IMG/VR virus record: IMGVR_UViG_3300009181_000094
Coordinates: 1 to 54,153 of that record
DNA length: 54,153 nucleotides
Origin: a virus
Direction: 5' to 3' (one strand)
The position numbers and the translations under genes are program-made. Below the pieces are notes generated by a model, which did not search any database, was not told where the DNA came from, and was given only the letters and a program-made list of their open reading frames with translations. This document shows positions 32,622-40,631 of the stretch, piece after piece (position 1 is the first letter of the stretch; every line of letters starts with the position of its first letter).

Positions 32622-35117
32622 ATGACAATGGAAGCATTACCTCAAGATCTAGCAGACTTTCTGGTTACAAAGAATTTTGACCCAGAATACTTTGATGACC
32701 AAGGCCAGCCCTCAGAAGCTGGTGACGCTAAAACTATCAAATTTGACTATGTGGCAGATTCCGGCAAGAATTACGGCACAGCAGTGTGTGTGATTGCTGA
32801 TGATGAACTCAGTTTGTTCTACGGGGACAATTTGGGCCGCGGAATGGAGCCAGAGGACAAAGAAGAGTGGTTCAGTTTCTTAGAAGAACTCAGCAACCAA
32901 GCAGCCAGACATTCAGCAACTTGGAGTCCCCGAGATATCAACCAACTCAAACACACCTTGGCTGGCATTGCTGCCATCAAAGAAGGTTTGTTTGAAGGCT
33001 ACTACGGTAATCGCCGTGTGAGTTACATGGGCGAACAAACTCAAGCGCGACTGGTGATCAATCACAATCGTGTGTTGGGCGAAGAAGACAAACGTTATCG
33101 CTATGTGGAAAGTTTGTTTATTGAAACAGCAGATCAAGAACGTTTTAGACTGCCATTCAAAAGCCTGGCAGGTGGTCGAGCCATGCTGGAACATGTGCGT
33201 TCGGGCGGACGCCCGTATGATGTTCGTGGCAATCACATTACCGAAGTTGTGAGTGAGATGGCAGTGCTGAGTCGTTTCAATCGTGCGCAACACAATCGTG
33301 TGTACGAGGGTGTCACACAAGAACTAGTAGAAAGCGCACAGCAATACTATCACAACCTACAAGAAACCATCAAGCATCTTGGCAGCTCACGTGGCTATCA
33401 AGCATACTTTGAAAGCTGGGCTCCTGACCAAACAGGTGAAGCAGAAAGCCTGGTAGAAAATCTACGCAACTTGTTTGTGGAACAAACACTGGATGCTAGA
33501 ATTGAAGCTGCCTTGCCCACATTGGCCAAGATACAACAACAAGGAAACAACATGAAAGAAGCGCAAATATTTGAAAACTGGATCAACAACCTCAGCGAAG
33601 GAACTTGGTCACTACCAGAAACTCCTGAGCAAATGGAAAAACTCAACCAGTTGATGAGTGCAGAACTCATTGTTGGTCCAGATGCTACCAACGCCACAGA
33701 ACTGTTGTATGACATTGTGGGTGATGACGAACTGTTTGACATCTTAAACGACTTGGCTGATCGTTCAGAAGGTCGTGCCAACATTTGGGACGACTCAGAT
33801 GTGCAACGCAGACTGGCTGAACTGGGTGTGCAAACTCCTCAGAGCACACAAGCAGAACCTGCTGATGTGCCACAAGACACAGCACCGGCTGTGAAAGAAC
33901 AAGGCATGGCGGAAGGCTCGTTGAATGAATTTAAAGTAGATAATTTCGATCGTGATGACGATGATGACGATGAGGATGAATTCCCGCAGATGTTTGAAGC
34001 ACCATTTACTGCTGTTATTAACGGTAAAAAACAAACTGGCACAGTGATAATTTATCCTGGAGAAGTTACCTCGGCAGAATGGCATCTCAAAGATGCAATC
34101 TATATCAAAACTGGTATGGATAATGTACACGACACAAGTGACTTTATTACACATGCGGCAGAATACATTCAAGAAATCATCAAATTGGATGGCCGAGGGC
34201 ATAATTATGTAAAGCATCTGAAAAAGCGTCGAGGTGTGGGGGAAAACTCTGGTGACTCACAGATCGCACCTGGCATGAAAACTCAATACGGAATTGTGAT
34301 GTCTGTAGAGGGAAACACTGTCACAGTTAAAGCATCAAACGGTGAATTGACCACGGTGAATATTCACGATATAGAGCAAGGTGTGGCGGAAGGCGACAAC
34401 ATGTCTACATTTGCGGAAGATCGTGAATTGGCTGAGATGCTGAAATATGCTGGCGTGCCCATCAAAGAAAACGTGTTGACAGATTCCACTGGCAGCACAC
34501 TAGACCATATCATGGACACATACAAGCGTGATGTCAAAGACTTCACCCAAACTGGAGAAATGAGTCGTCATTTGGAGCAAGTATTGTATGATTACTACTA
34601 TGACGATATGCCATATGGCGCAAAAACTGGCGAAGACATAGATACATCTGAATGGATCGGCGATCGTTTTGCTCAAGACATTGGTCTTGACGAAGGTTGG
34701 AAAGGTGCCTTGGCCGGCGGACTTGCTGGCTCAGCATTGGGCAGCGTGGTTCCTGCACTGGGCACAATAGCCGGTGGTATTGCTGGTGCTTATGCAGGAC
34801 ACAAAATTGGCGATCAAGGGATCAGTGACCCAGACAAACAATGGAAGTCACCAAACAAAGAACCACAACAACAAAAACCTGTGAGTGAGTGCAACTACAC
34901 TATGGAAGGTGAATATTGCCCAGAACACGGTCTAGCCGAATGTGGCATGGCATCAGGTGGCGCAGTGGGCATGCCTTACAGCATGGGCGAAGGCACAGAT
35001 GATCCAATCAATTCAAACTCAGCCATGACTGGCAGCTACTACGAAGGCAAGGAATCTAACATCCAAGAAGGCGATGCACTCCTGGCAAGAATAAAGTCAT
35101 TAGCCTTGATTAGATGA
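32622..35117 (+). CDS. Large mosaic protein with EQG-AEG linkers and a glycine-zipper segment
   Basis: Start at ATG 32622 (MTMEALPQDLADFL), after the gp17 stop; GCTAAATA lies 7 bases upstream. About 831 aa. Residues 1-400 form a mostly globular region (FEGYYGNRRVSYMGEQTQ, LVINHNRVLGEEDKRYRYVE). Two short linkers, EQGMAEG (about 426) and EQGVAEG (about 584), separate further modules: an acidic stretch (DRDDDDDDEDEF) with a small domain, an SH3-like strand set (YGIVMSVEGNTVTV), then a helical block. Residues about 693-732 are a glycine-zipper hydrophobic segment (GALAGGLAGSALGS...GGIAGAYAGHKIG). Near the end is CNYTMEGEYCPEHGLAEC, possibly zinc-binding. Role unknown; the membrane-active segment invites a virion or ejection hypothesis. 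Confidence 0.7.
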   Translation: MTMEALPQDLADFLVTKNFDPEYFDDQGQPSEAGDAKTIKFDYVADSGKNYGTAVCVIADDELSLFYGDNLGRGMEPEDKEEWFSFLEELSNQAARHSATWSPRDINQLKHTLAGIAAIKEGLFEGYYGNRRVSYMGEQTQARLVINHNRVLGEEDKRYRYVESLFIETADQERFRLPFKSLAGGRAMLEHVRSGGRPYDVRGNHITEVVSEMAVLSRFNRAQHNRVYEGVTQELVESAQQYYHNLQETIKHLGSSRGYQAYFESWAPDQTGEAESLVENLRNLFVEQTLDARIEAALPTLAKIQQQGNNMKEAQIFENWINNLSEGTWSLPETPEQMEKLNQLMSAELIVGPDATNATELLYDIVGDDELFDILNDLADRSEGRANIWDDSDVQRRLAELGVQTPQSTQAEPADVPQDTAPAVKEQGMAEGSLNEFKVDNFDRDDDDDDEDEFPQMFEAPFTAVINGKKQTGTVIIYPGEVTSAEWHLKDAIYIKTGMDNVHDTSDFITHAAEYIQEIIKLDGRGHNYVKHLKKRRGVGENSGDSQIAPGMKTQYGIVMSVEGNTVTVKASNGELTTVNIHDIEQGVAEGDNMSTFAEDRELAEMLKYAGVPIKENVLTDSTGSTLDHIMDTYKRDVKDFTQTGEMSRHLEQVLYDYYYDDMPYGAKTGEDIDTSEWIGDRFAQDIGLDEGWKGALAGGLAGSALGSVVPALGTIAGGIAGAYAGHKIGDQGISDPDKQWKSPNKEPQQQKPVSECNYTMEGEYCPEHGLAECGMASGGAVGMPYSMGEGTDDPINSNSAMTGSYYEGKESNIQEGDALLARIKSLALIR

Positions 35118-36127
35118 ACTTATCGTTCCCACCAGGATCACCGGAACATGAATTAATTCAACCGGTTGATTCTGGCACTGTTCGACTGATAGATCATCTG
35201 TTTGGCTTTGATTCAAACTTTGAAAATTATCTGCTTCGAGCGTTTGATGACTTACAACAGCCTATAACAATCTACACTGAATATATTCTTGACGATCAAG
35301 TAAAACTCAAGTATCCAAATCTTGACATAAGATTTGATGCGGCTGCAATGATTCAAGGAAATAATTTGTTGGCAGTTGACAGATATGCAAGATCTGCAGA
35401 CCCAAACTTGTTAAACAATGTAAAAGTCAATTTCCTCAGCTCATTTAACAAAGCAGCACACATAGGTAGAATTTGGTTGGTTTTGTGGTTGTATGAACTG
35501 GGATGGTTCAATGATGAGTGTTGTTCAAAGCATTTTGAAATTGTAAACACTCCTCGACAAGGGTGGGTATGGAGTCCTATCCCAGACGAAGTGTTGTATT
35601 TGTATTCAAAGTATGTTGGAGATGATTACAATCTGCCCTCCAAACAACATCCACGAAGTCAATTCTTAAAAAAAATTATCAAGTTCGGCAATCCATACCA
35701 TACTCCCAGTGATGATTTAAAAATTCTAGCAAAGTTCAATCAAAGGTCTTTTGTGAATCTAGTGGCAGAAACTGTGCCAATCAACAGCATACCATTTCCA
35801 ACTGAAAAATCTTTGTGCCCAATCGTGCATAAAACATTATGGGTAGCATACGCACCGTTAGGACATCATAAATTTATGTTTGACAAGTTTGGATTCCGCC
35901 CATACCAGTGCTTTGATTACACATTTGATCAAGAACCTGACCCAGTGGAGCGACTAGGCAAGCTCACACACATGCTGACTAAATTTTCCAAAATGACTCC
36001 AGACCAATGGCAAGATATCTACAATCAAGAAAAAGAAATCATCAAGTTTAATTTTGAACATGTGGCCAGCGGATCTTTTCTAACACAAATTCGACAACTG
36101 AATCAGACTGACAATAATTTTAATTAG
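35114..36127 (+). CDS. Glycosyltransferase-like protein, paralogue of the 16216 gene
   Basis: 337 aa, coupled to the upstream gene by an ATGA overlap. The C-terminal half reads PTEKSLCPIVHKTLWVAYAP, then FDKFGFRPYQCFDYTFD and DPVERLGKL. This lines up with SEKTYLTILNNQPFVIAGD, LKTLGFETFDNMF and DPIERLNTV in the 342-aa protein at 16216. The N-terminal part is not recognised. Both look like distant GT10-type or related glycosyltransferases, but catalytic residues cannot be named. It is the last gene before the gp32 regulatory region and is followed by a terminator. Confidence 0.55.
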   Translation: MNLSFPPGSPEHELIQPVDSGTVRLIDHLFGFDSNFENYLLRAFDDLQQPITIYTEYILDDQVKLKYPNLDIRFDAAAMIQGNNLLAVDRYARSADPNLLNNVKVNFLSSFNKAAHIGRIWLVLWLYELGWFNDECCSKHFEIVNTPRQGWVWSPIPDEVLYLYSKYVGDDYNLPSKQHPRSQFLKKIIKFGNPYHTPSDDLKILAKFNQRSFVNLVAETVPINSIPFPTEKSLCPIVHKTLWVAYAPLGHHKFMFDKFGFRPYQCFDYTFDQEPDPVERLGKLTHMLTKFSKMTPDQWQDIYNQEKEIIKFNFEHVASGSFLTQIRQLNQTDNNFN

Positions 36128-36138
36128 AACAACTTGAT

Positions 36139-36146
36139 CATAAATA
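36139..36146 (+). promoter_or_regulatory. Late promoter CATAAATA upstream of gp32
   Basis: CATAAATA lies 11 bases after the preceding stop and just upstream of the sigma70-type promoter, so gp32 may be transcribed from both early/middle and late signals. A transcript starting here would still pass through the terminator at 36163-36199. Confidence 0.5.
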
Positions 36147-36149
36147 ACA

Positions 36150-36178
36150 TTGACACGTAGACAAAAAGCGCATATACT
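36150..36178 (+). promoter_or_regulatory. Strong sigma70-type promoter for gp32
   Basis: TTGACA (36150-36155), 17-base spacer, TATACT (36173-36178), a near-consensus promoter. It differs from the P1-P5 family (no AATAAT after the -35). The predicted start near 36185 falls between the arms of the upstream terminator, giving a gp32 leader of about 90 bases that carries only the right arm. Confidence 0.85.
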
Positions 36179-36199
36179 ACTACAGTGTTTGCGCTTTTT
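36163..36199 (+). terminator. Rho-independent terminator interleaved with the gp32 promoter
   Basis: AAAAAGCGCA (36163-36172) and TGCGCTTTTT (36190-36199) form a perfect 10-bp stem around a 17-base loop, with further T residues after it. Transcripts from upstream would form it; those from the promoter whose -10 lies in the loop would not. Confidence 0.8.
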
Positions 36200-36211
36200 T
36201 GTTTGTGTCAC

Positions 36212-36259
36212 AGGCAACTAAGATCTAAACATTTAGATAGGCAACATAACATAGGCAAC
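36212..36259 (+). promoter_or_regulatory. Candidate gp32 translational operator in the mRNA leader
   Basis: The leader holds three copies of AGGCAAC (36212, 36239, 36253) in an A-rich context, and a short palindrome ATCTAAA-CA-TTTAGAT (36223-36238) between the first two. T4 gp32 represses its own translation by binding its leader, so repeated elements just before the AAGGAG (36265-36270) are good operator candidates. Confidence 0.5.
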
Positions 36260-36277
36260 TTACTAAGGAGAAAAACT

Positions 36278-37276
36278 ATGGCATCATTAGCAGAAATCAG
36301 AGCAAGACTACAGGCAGCAGAGGGCAACAAAGGCGGCGGACAAACAGGTGGAGACAACTCCATTTACGCCCATTGGAACATGGAAGAAGGACAAAGTGCA
36401 ACACTGCGATTCCTTCCCGATGCAAATACAAAAAACACATTTTTCTGGCAAGAACGAGCAATGATTCGTTTGCCTTTCGCTGGCATCAAAGGCGAAATGG
36501 ATTCCAAACAAGTGTATGTGCAAGTGCCTTGTGTGGAAATGTGGGGCGAAGCATGTCCTATCTTGGCAGAAGTGCGCACCTGGTTCAAGGACAAGAGTCT
36601 TGAAGAAATGGGTCGCAAATACTGGAAGAAGCGTAGCTACATCTTTCAAGGCTTCGTGCGTGAAAACCCACTAAGCGACGACAAGAGCCCAGAAAATCCC
36701 ATCCGACGTTTCATCATCGGACCTCAGATTTTCACCATCATCAAAGGCGCATTGATGGATCCCGAACTGGAAGAATTGCCCACAGACACACTGCGTGGCT
36801 TGGACTTCCGTATCACTAAAACTGCCAAAGGTGGTTTTGCTGACTACAACACTTCAAAGTGGGCACGTAAGGAATCGGCACTGACCGAAGCTGAACAAGC
36901 CGCTATTGCCACACATGGCTTGTATGACTTGAGCACATTCCTGCCCAAGAAGCCGGGCGATGTTGAACTCAAGGTCATCAAAGAAATGTTTGAAGCCTCA
37001 GTGGAGGGACAACCTTACGACACAGAACGTTGGGGTCAATACTTCCGTCCTGCTGGTGTTCAAGCACCTGGTGGTGCCGGAGCCGCACATGTGGATGAGG
37101 ACACTCCTGCACCAGCAGCCAAAGCCGCACCAGTGGCAACACCTGCACCAGCAGCAGACAATGGATTTGACGAAGATGACACTCCTGTGGCAGCCGCACC
37201 AGTGGTCAAGCCCGCAGCCAGTGGACAAAATGCTCAGGACATCCTGGCCATGATCCGTAGCCGTCAAGCCAAGTAA
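36278..37276 (+). CDS. 32: Single-stranded DNA-binding protein gp32
   Basis: Coats single-stranded DNA in replication, recombination and repair. 332 aa from ATG 36278 (MASLAEIRARLQAA) with AAGGAG 7 bases upstream; the longer upstream frame is leader. The core has the gp32 zinc and OB-fold pattern: FLPDANTKNTFFWQER, VQVPCVEMWGEACPILAEVR, RKYWKKRSYIFQGFV, ENPIRRFIIGPQI and LRGLDFRITKTAKGG. The C-terminus is acidic, Ala/Pro rich and flexible (DEDTPAPAAKAAP, FDEDDTPVAAAP), as expected for the partner-binding tail. Followed by its own hairpin terminator and then uvsX. Confidence 0.95.
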   Translation: MASLAEIRARLQAAEGNKGGGQTGGDNSIYAHWNMEEGQSATLRFLPDANTKNTFFWQERAMIRLPFAGIKGEMDSKQVYVQVPCVEMWGEACPILAEVRTWFKDKSLEEMGRKYWKKRSYIFQGFVRENPLSDDKSPENPIRRFIIGPQIFTIIKGALMDPELEELPTDTLRGLDFRITKTAKGGFADYNTSKWARKESALTEAEQAAIATHGLYDLSTFLPKKPGDVELKVIKEMFEASVEGQPYDTERWGQYFRPAGVQAPGGAGAAHVDEDTPAPAAKAAPVATPAPAADNGFDEDDTPVAAAPVVKPAASGQNAQDILAMIRSRQAK

Positions 37277-37287
37277 TTGACTGTATC

Positions 37288-37317
37288 ACACAGAGGGGCT
37301 CTCCCTCTGTGTTCTTT
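37288..37317 (+). terminator. Hairpin terminator after gp32
   Basis: ACACAGAGGG (37288-37297), five-base loop, CCCTCTGTGT (37303-37312), a perfect 10-bp stem, then TCTTT. The U-tract is short, so some read-through into uvsX is likely and would allow gp32 to be made in excess of UvsX. Confidence 0.75.
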
Positions 37318-37337
37318 AAAAAAATAATAGGTGATTC

Positions 37338-38393
37338 ATGGGTAAACCCTTTGACGTTTCAAAATTCCGTAAAGAAATTACAAAATCAATCGATGGACTC
37401 AGCATCGGTTTTAACGATCCTACAGACTGGATCAGCACAGGCAATTATGCACTAAACTATTTGATCAGCGGCGACTTCAATCGCGGCATTCCACTGGGTA
37501 AGGTCACAGTGTTTGCTGGTGACTCTGGTGCAGGTAAATCATACATCTGTTCAGGTAACATTATCAAGAACGCACAAGAGCAAGGCATCTTTGTTGTGCT
37601 GATTGATAGTGAAAACGCCTTAGACGAAGACTGGCTCAAAGCACTTGGCGTGGACACATCAGAAAGCAAACTGTTGAAACTGAGTATGGCCATGATTGAC
37701 GATGTGGCAAAGACCATTTCAACATTTATGAGCGACTACAAAGCATTACCCGAAGGCGAACGTCCCAAGGTCATGTTTGTGATTGACTCACTGGGCATGT
37801 TGTTGACCCCAACGGATGTTAACCAGTTTGATGCAGGCGAAATGAAGGGCGACTTGGGTCGTAAACCCAAAGCACTCACAGCATTGGTGCGTAACTGTGT
37901 AAACATGTTTGGTAGCTACAACGTAGGGTTGGTTTGCACCAATCACACCTACGCAAGTCAAGACATGTTTGATCCCGACGACAAAATTAGTGGTGGTCAA
38001 GGCTTTATCTATGCTTCAAGTATTGTGGTTGCCATGAAGAAGATGAAGCTGAAAGAGGATGAGGACGGCAACAAAGTGTCAGACGTGAACGGTATTCGTG
38101 CAGGCTGTAAAGTTATGAAAACACGCTATGCCAAACCCTTTGAAGGTGTGCAGGTCAAGATTCCTTACACAACAGGTATGAGTCCTTACTCAGGCCTGGT
38201 AGACTTGATTGAAAAGAAAGAAATGCTCAAGCGCGAAGGCAACAGTTTAGTGTTTACCACAAGCGAAGGCGAGATCATCAAGAAGTTTCGCAAGGCCTGG
38301 GAAAAGAACGATGATGGTTGCTTGGACAAAGTCATGATTGACTTCAAGAATATCAAAACAGAGGTAAGTACAGCCGACACAGCGGAGGAATAA
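37338..38393 (+). CDS. uvsX: UvsX RecA-like recombinase
   Basis: Forms the strand-exchange filament with gp32 and UvsY. 351 aa. Walker A is GDSGAGKS (about residues 58-65). The strand VVLIDSENALDEDWL is the RecA-type DxExA element. Walker B is VMFVIDSLGML (about 145-155). The NHTYASQDMF loop and GGQGFIYASSIVVAMKK match DNA-binding loop regions of T4 UvsX. The lysine-rich C-terminal half and acidic last residues (TADTAEE) are normal. Followed 2 bases later by an 88-aa gene and then uvsY. Confidence 0.95.
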   Translation: MGKPFDVSKFRKEITKSIDGLSIGFNDPTDWISTGNYALNYLISGDFNRGIPLGKVTVFAGDSGAGKSYICSGNIIKNAQEQGIFVVLIDSENALDEDWLKALGVDTSESKLLKLSMAMIDDVAKTISTFMSDYKALPEGERPKVMFVIDSLGMLLTPTDVNQFDAGEMKGDLGRKPKALTALVRNCVNMFGSYNVGLVCTNHTYASQDMFDPDDKISGGQGFIYASSIVVAMKKMKLKEDEDGNKVSDVNGIRAGCKVMKTRYAKPFEGVQVKIPYTTGMSPYSGLVDLIEKKEMLKREGNSLVFTTSEGEIIKKFRKAWEKNDDGCLDKVMIDFKNIKTEVSTADTAEE

Positions 38394-38395
38394 CA

Positions 38396-38662
38396 ATGTC
38401 AGCAGAAGTAGCAAGCGAAATTTGGGGCGAATTAAAACGATACGTCAATGTGGTAGATCGCATGGATGCAGCCGAAAGCATTGTGGCTATCTTGATTGAT
38501 CATGACCATGATGTTGACGAAATTCGAGAAGCCTTTAAAGGAGATTCAGACATCAAGAAAGCTCTTACAGCATACTTGGACAATGACAAGGACTATGCAG
38601 AAGACGACCTAGAAGAAGATATTGATGATGAGGACAACTACAATCAAGAAGATGACTACTAA
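38396..38662 (+). CDS. Small acidic protein between uvsX and uvsY, 88 aa
   Basis: MSAEVASEIWGELKRYVN opens a helical domain of about 60 residues with an EIREAFKGDSDIKKAL helix pair. The tail is almost purely acidic (DDLEEDIDDEDNYNQEDDY), like the acidic tail of gp32, and could mimic DNA or bind recombination proteins. Stop and the uvsY start share one base (TAATG at 38660-38664). Similar short genes sit here in cyanophage genomes, as I recall, with no known function. A modulator of UvsX or UvsY is a reasonable guess from position. Confidence 0.7.
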   Translation: MSAEVASEIWGELKRYVNVVDRMDAAESIVAILIDHDHDVDEIREAFKGDSDIKKALTAYLDNDKDYAEDDLEEDIDDEDNYNQEDDY

Positions 38663-39114
38663 TGTGGTATAGCAAAGTAGTTGCTGATCTCAGCAACATA
38701 CCTGACTTCATTGCACACTTTGAGTCAGAACTCACGGATGCCAAACGTGACTGTAAAATTGGCGGCTTGGTAGAAAAGAATATTACTGCACTACCGGGCA
38801 TCACTGAGCACAGGTTCAACCAGCTGCAAGAAATTGAAGCTGTGTTGAACTTTCTCAACATTCAACTGCGCAAAATACGCACCCGACATTTTAAAAAATA
38901 TCTAGAAGGCTATGCCCGTGCGTTGACTGCACGTGATGCTGAAAAATATGTGGATGGCGAAGAAGAAGTTGTAGACTTTGAAACCATCATTAACGAAGTG
39001 GCCTTGCTACGTAATCGCTGGCTGGGCATCATGAAAGGTCTAGACACTAAGCAGTGGCAAATGGGGCATGTGGTGCGACTGCGCACAGCAGGCATGGAAG
39101 ACATCACAGTATGA
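38662..39114 (+). CDS. uvsY: UvsY recombination mediator
   Basis: Loads UvsX onto gp32-coated DNA. 150 aa, mostly helical. The C-terminal two thirds carry the UvsY pattern: HFKKYLEGYARALTARDAEKYVDGE, then VVDFETIINEVALLRNRWLGIMKGLDTKQWQMGHVVRLRTAG. The order gp32-uvsX-small gene-uvsY supports the call. The stop overlaps the start of the methyltransferase gene (ATGA at 39111), tying the glycan island to this operon. Confidence 0.88.
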   Translation: MWYSKVVADLSNIPDFIAHFESELTDAKRDCKIGGLVEKNITALPGITEHRFNQLQEIEAVLNFLNIQLRKIRTRHFKKYLEGYARALTARDAEKYVDGEEEVVDFETIINEVALLRNRWLGIMKGLDTKQWQMGHVVRLRTAGMEDITV

Positions 39115-39743
39115 ACTTGTATGCAGACAATCCCGACAAAGGTGCACACGACTCAGCACAGTGGGCTAGAAAATGGACTACTGAAAAATACATTGCCAAG
39201 CGTCGAGCCAACTTTGACGCAGTTGATGCATACTTGTCACAACCCATTGGCAAGTTATTGGACATTGGTTGCGGGTTTGCTCACGAATCCCGCTGGTTTG
39301 CAGAAAAGTACGGCACAGAGTTGTGGTTATTGGACGGCGATCAACAACAAAACGCCAACAAATCTGACACAGCCTCTTATGGTAATTGGAATGCAACATC
39401 AGACGCCTTGTACTTTTATCACAGTTTTGATTTTTTAGATGCCAAGTTACAAGAACTAGGCACAAAAAATTATCACTTGATTGATGCCAACAACATCAAC
39501 ATTGCCGAAGATGTAAAATTTGACGTAATAACTTCGTGGCTCAGTTGTGGACATCATTATCCTGTTAACACCTACATTGACTTAATGAAAAAGCATTCGC
39601 ATGAACACACACGAATCATATTGGACATACGATGCAAAGGTACTGAAACTAATTTTATAGGTGTAGACGGATTTGAAATTGTCAATGTGGTGTCAAACTC
39701 TGGCGGCAAAAAACGAGCCACAGTGGAAATAAAGTTGATCTAA
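39111..39743 (+). CDS. Class I SAM-dependent methyltransferase
   Basis: 210 aa from ATG 39111, which overlaps the uvsY stop; the upstream in-frame ATG lies inside uvsY. Motif I is KLLDIGCGFAHESRWFA. An acidic second strand (LWLLDGDQQ) and a YHLIDANN strand follow, and VITSWLSCGHHYP is in the catalytic position. The final strands end in RATVEIKL. Substrate unknown; its position at the head of the glycan island suggests a sugar or a small biosynthetic intermediate. First of five methyltransferases in the island. Confidence 0.8.
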   Translation: MNLYADNPDKGAHDSAQWARKWTTEKYIAKRRANFDAVDAYLSQPIGKLLDIGCGFAHESRWFAEKYGTELWLLDGDQQQNANKSDTASYGNWNATSDALYFYHSFDFLDAKLQELGTKNYHLIDANNINIAEDVKFDVITSWLSCGHHYPVNTYIDLMKKHSHEHTRIILDIRCKGTETNFIGVDGFEIVNVVSNSGGKKRATVEIKLI

Positions 39744-39744
39744 A

Positions 39745-39858
39745 ATGACTGACCAAGAACGCTGGCAACAAGATCTAGAAGAAATGGAAATTGTTTTGCT
39801 GCTGCTCTTTTTCTTTGCCTGGGTGGCTTTTTGGTGGTATGTCGATCATGTCAGTTAA
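39745..39858 (+). CDS. 37-aa single-pass membrane protein
   Basis: Starts at ATG 39745 just after the methyltransferase stop. The first 15 residues are polar (MTDQERWQQDLEEME), then one hydrophobic segment of about 18 residues (IVLLLLFFFAWVAFWWYV) and a short polar end. Looks like a small inner-membrane anchor or regulator. Too short for family assignment; coupling, clean composition and the membrane segment support it as a real gene. Confidence 0.55.
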   Translation: MTDQERWQQDLEEMEIVLLLLFFFAWVAFWWYVDHVS

Positions 39859-39861
39859 ATA
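39854..39861 (+). promoter_or_regulatory. Late-type box GTTAAATA before the nucleotidyltransferase gene
   Basis: GTTAAATA overlaps the stop of the 37-aa gene and ends 5 bases before ATG 39867. It keeps TAAATA and the short spacing found before other genes in this window. Confidence 0.4.
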
Positions 39862-39866
39862 CCCGC

Positions 39867-40631
39867 ATGAAAATAGTAATTGTCACAGGCGGATTTGATC
39901 CGCTACATTCAGGGCACATTGCCTACTTTGAAGCTGCCCGGGCACTAGGCGACAGACTAGTGGTGGGCATTAACTCAGATGAGTGGCTCACCCGTAAAAA
40001 AGGCAGGCCATTTTTGCCTGCAACAGAACGTCGAGCCATTATTGAAAATTTACGCATGGTGGACAAAGTAATCGAGTTTGACGATGCTGACAACACATCC
40101 ATAAATGCCATACGTGTTGCACGTGACTTTTATATACGTCCAGGAACCAAGTTTATTTTTGCCAATGGCGGAGACCGTACAGCCGACAACTGTCCTGAAA
40201 TGGTGTTTGATGATGTGGATTTTTGTTTTGGTGTAGGCGGCGAGAACAAAATGAATTCCAGTTCATGGATACTCAATGAATGGAAAACACCACGAACTGA
40301 TCGTGCCTGGGGATACTATCGTGTGTTACATGAAGTAGGCGCCAATACCAAACTCAAAGAACTCACTGTGATGCCCAACACATGTTTGAGCATGCAAAGA
40401 CACGACAGTCGTGCTGAGTTTTGGTTTGTGGCTGAAGGAGAAGCCACAGTGTATACTTTGGATGAGGCTTCAACTGATCAAGAAGTCAAGTGTCAGTTGA
40501 CCATGCATGCACACACTTTTATCAATGTAAATGAATGGCATCAGCTGTGCAATGAAACTGATCAACCACTCAAATTGATTGAAATACAATACGGTGACTG
40601 CTGTGTTGAGGAAGATATAGAACGCCGATGA
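39867..40631 (+). CDS. Fusion of a nucleotidyltransferase and a cupin (phosphomannose-isomerase-like)
   Basis: 254 aa. The N-terminal 140 residues are a cytidylyl/adenylyltransferase: GGFDPLHSGH (HxGH motif, about residues 8-17), GINSDEWLTRKKGRPF and ATERRAIIENLRMVDKV, resembling HldE/TagD-type enzymes that activate sugar phosphates or alcohols. Residues about 150-254 are a cupin like the C-terminus of type II phosphomannose isomerases (WGYYRVLHE, LSMQRHDSRAEFWFVAEG, NVNEWHQLCN, IEIQYGD). Start at 39867; earlier in-frame ATGs lie in the upstream gene. It overlaps the next gene by ATGA. Probably makes an activated precursor for the island's transferases. Confidence 0.85.
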   Translation: MKIVIVTGGFDPLHSGHIAYFEAARALGDRLVVGINSDEWLTRKKGRPFLPATERRAIIENLRMVDKVIEFDDADNTSINAIRVARDFYIRPGTKFIFANGGDRTADNCPEMVFDDVDFCFGVGGENKMNSSSWILNEWKTPRTDRAWGYYRVLHEVGANTKLKELTVMPNTCLSMQRHDSRAEFWFVAEGEATVYTLDEASTDQEVKCQLTMHAHTFINVNEWHQLCNETDQPLKLIEIQYGDCCVEEDIERR

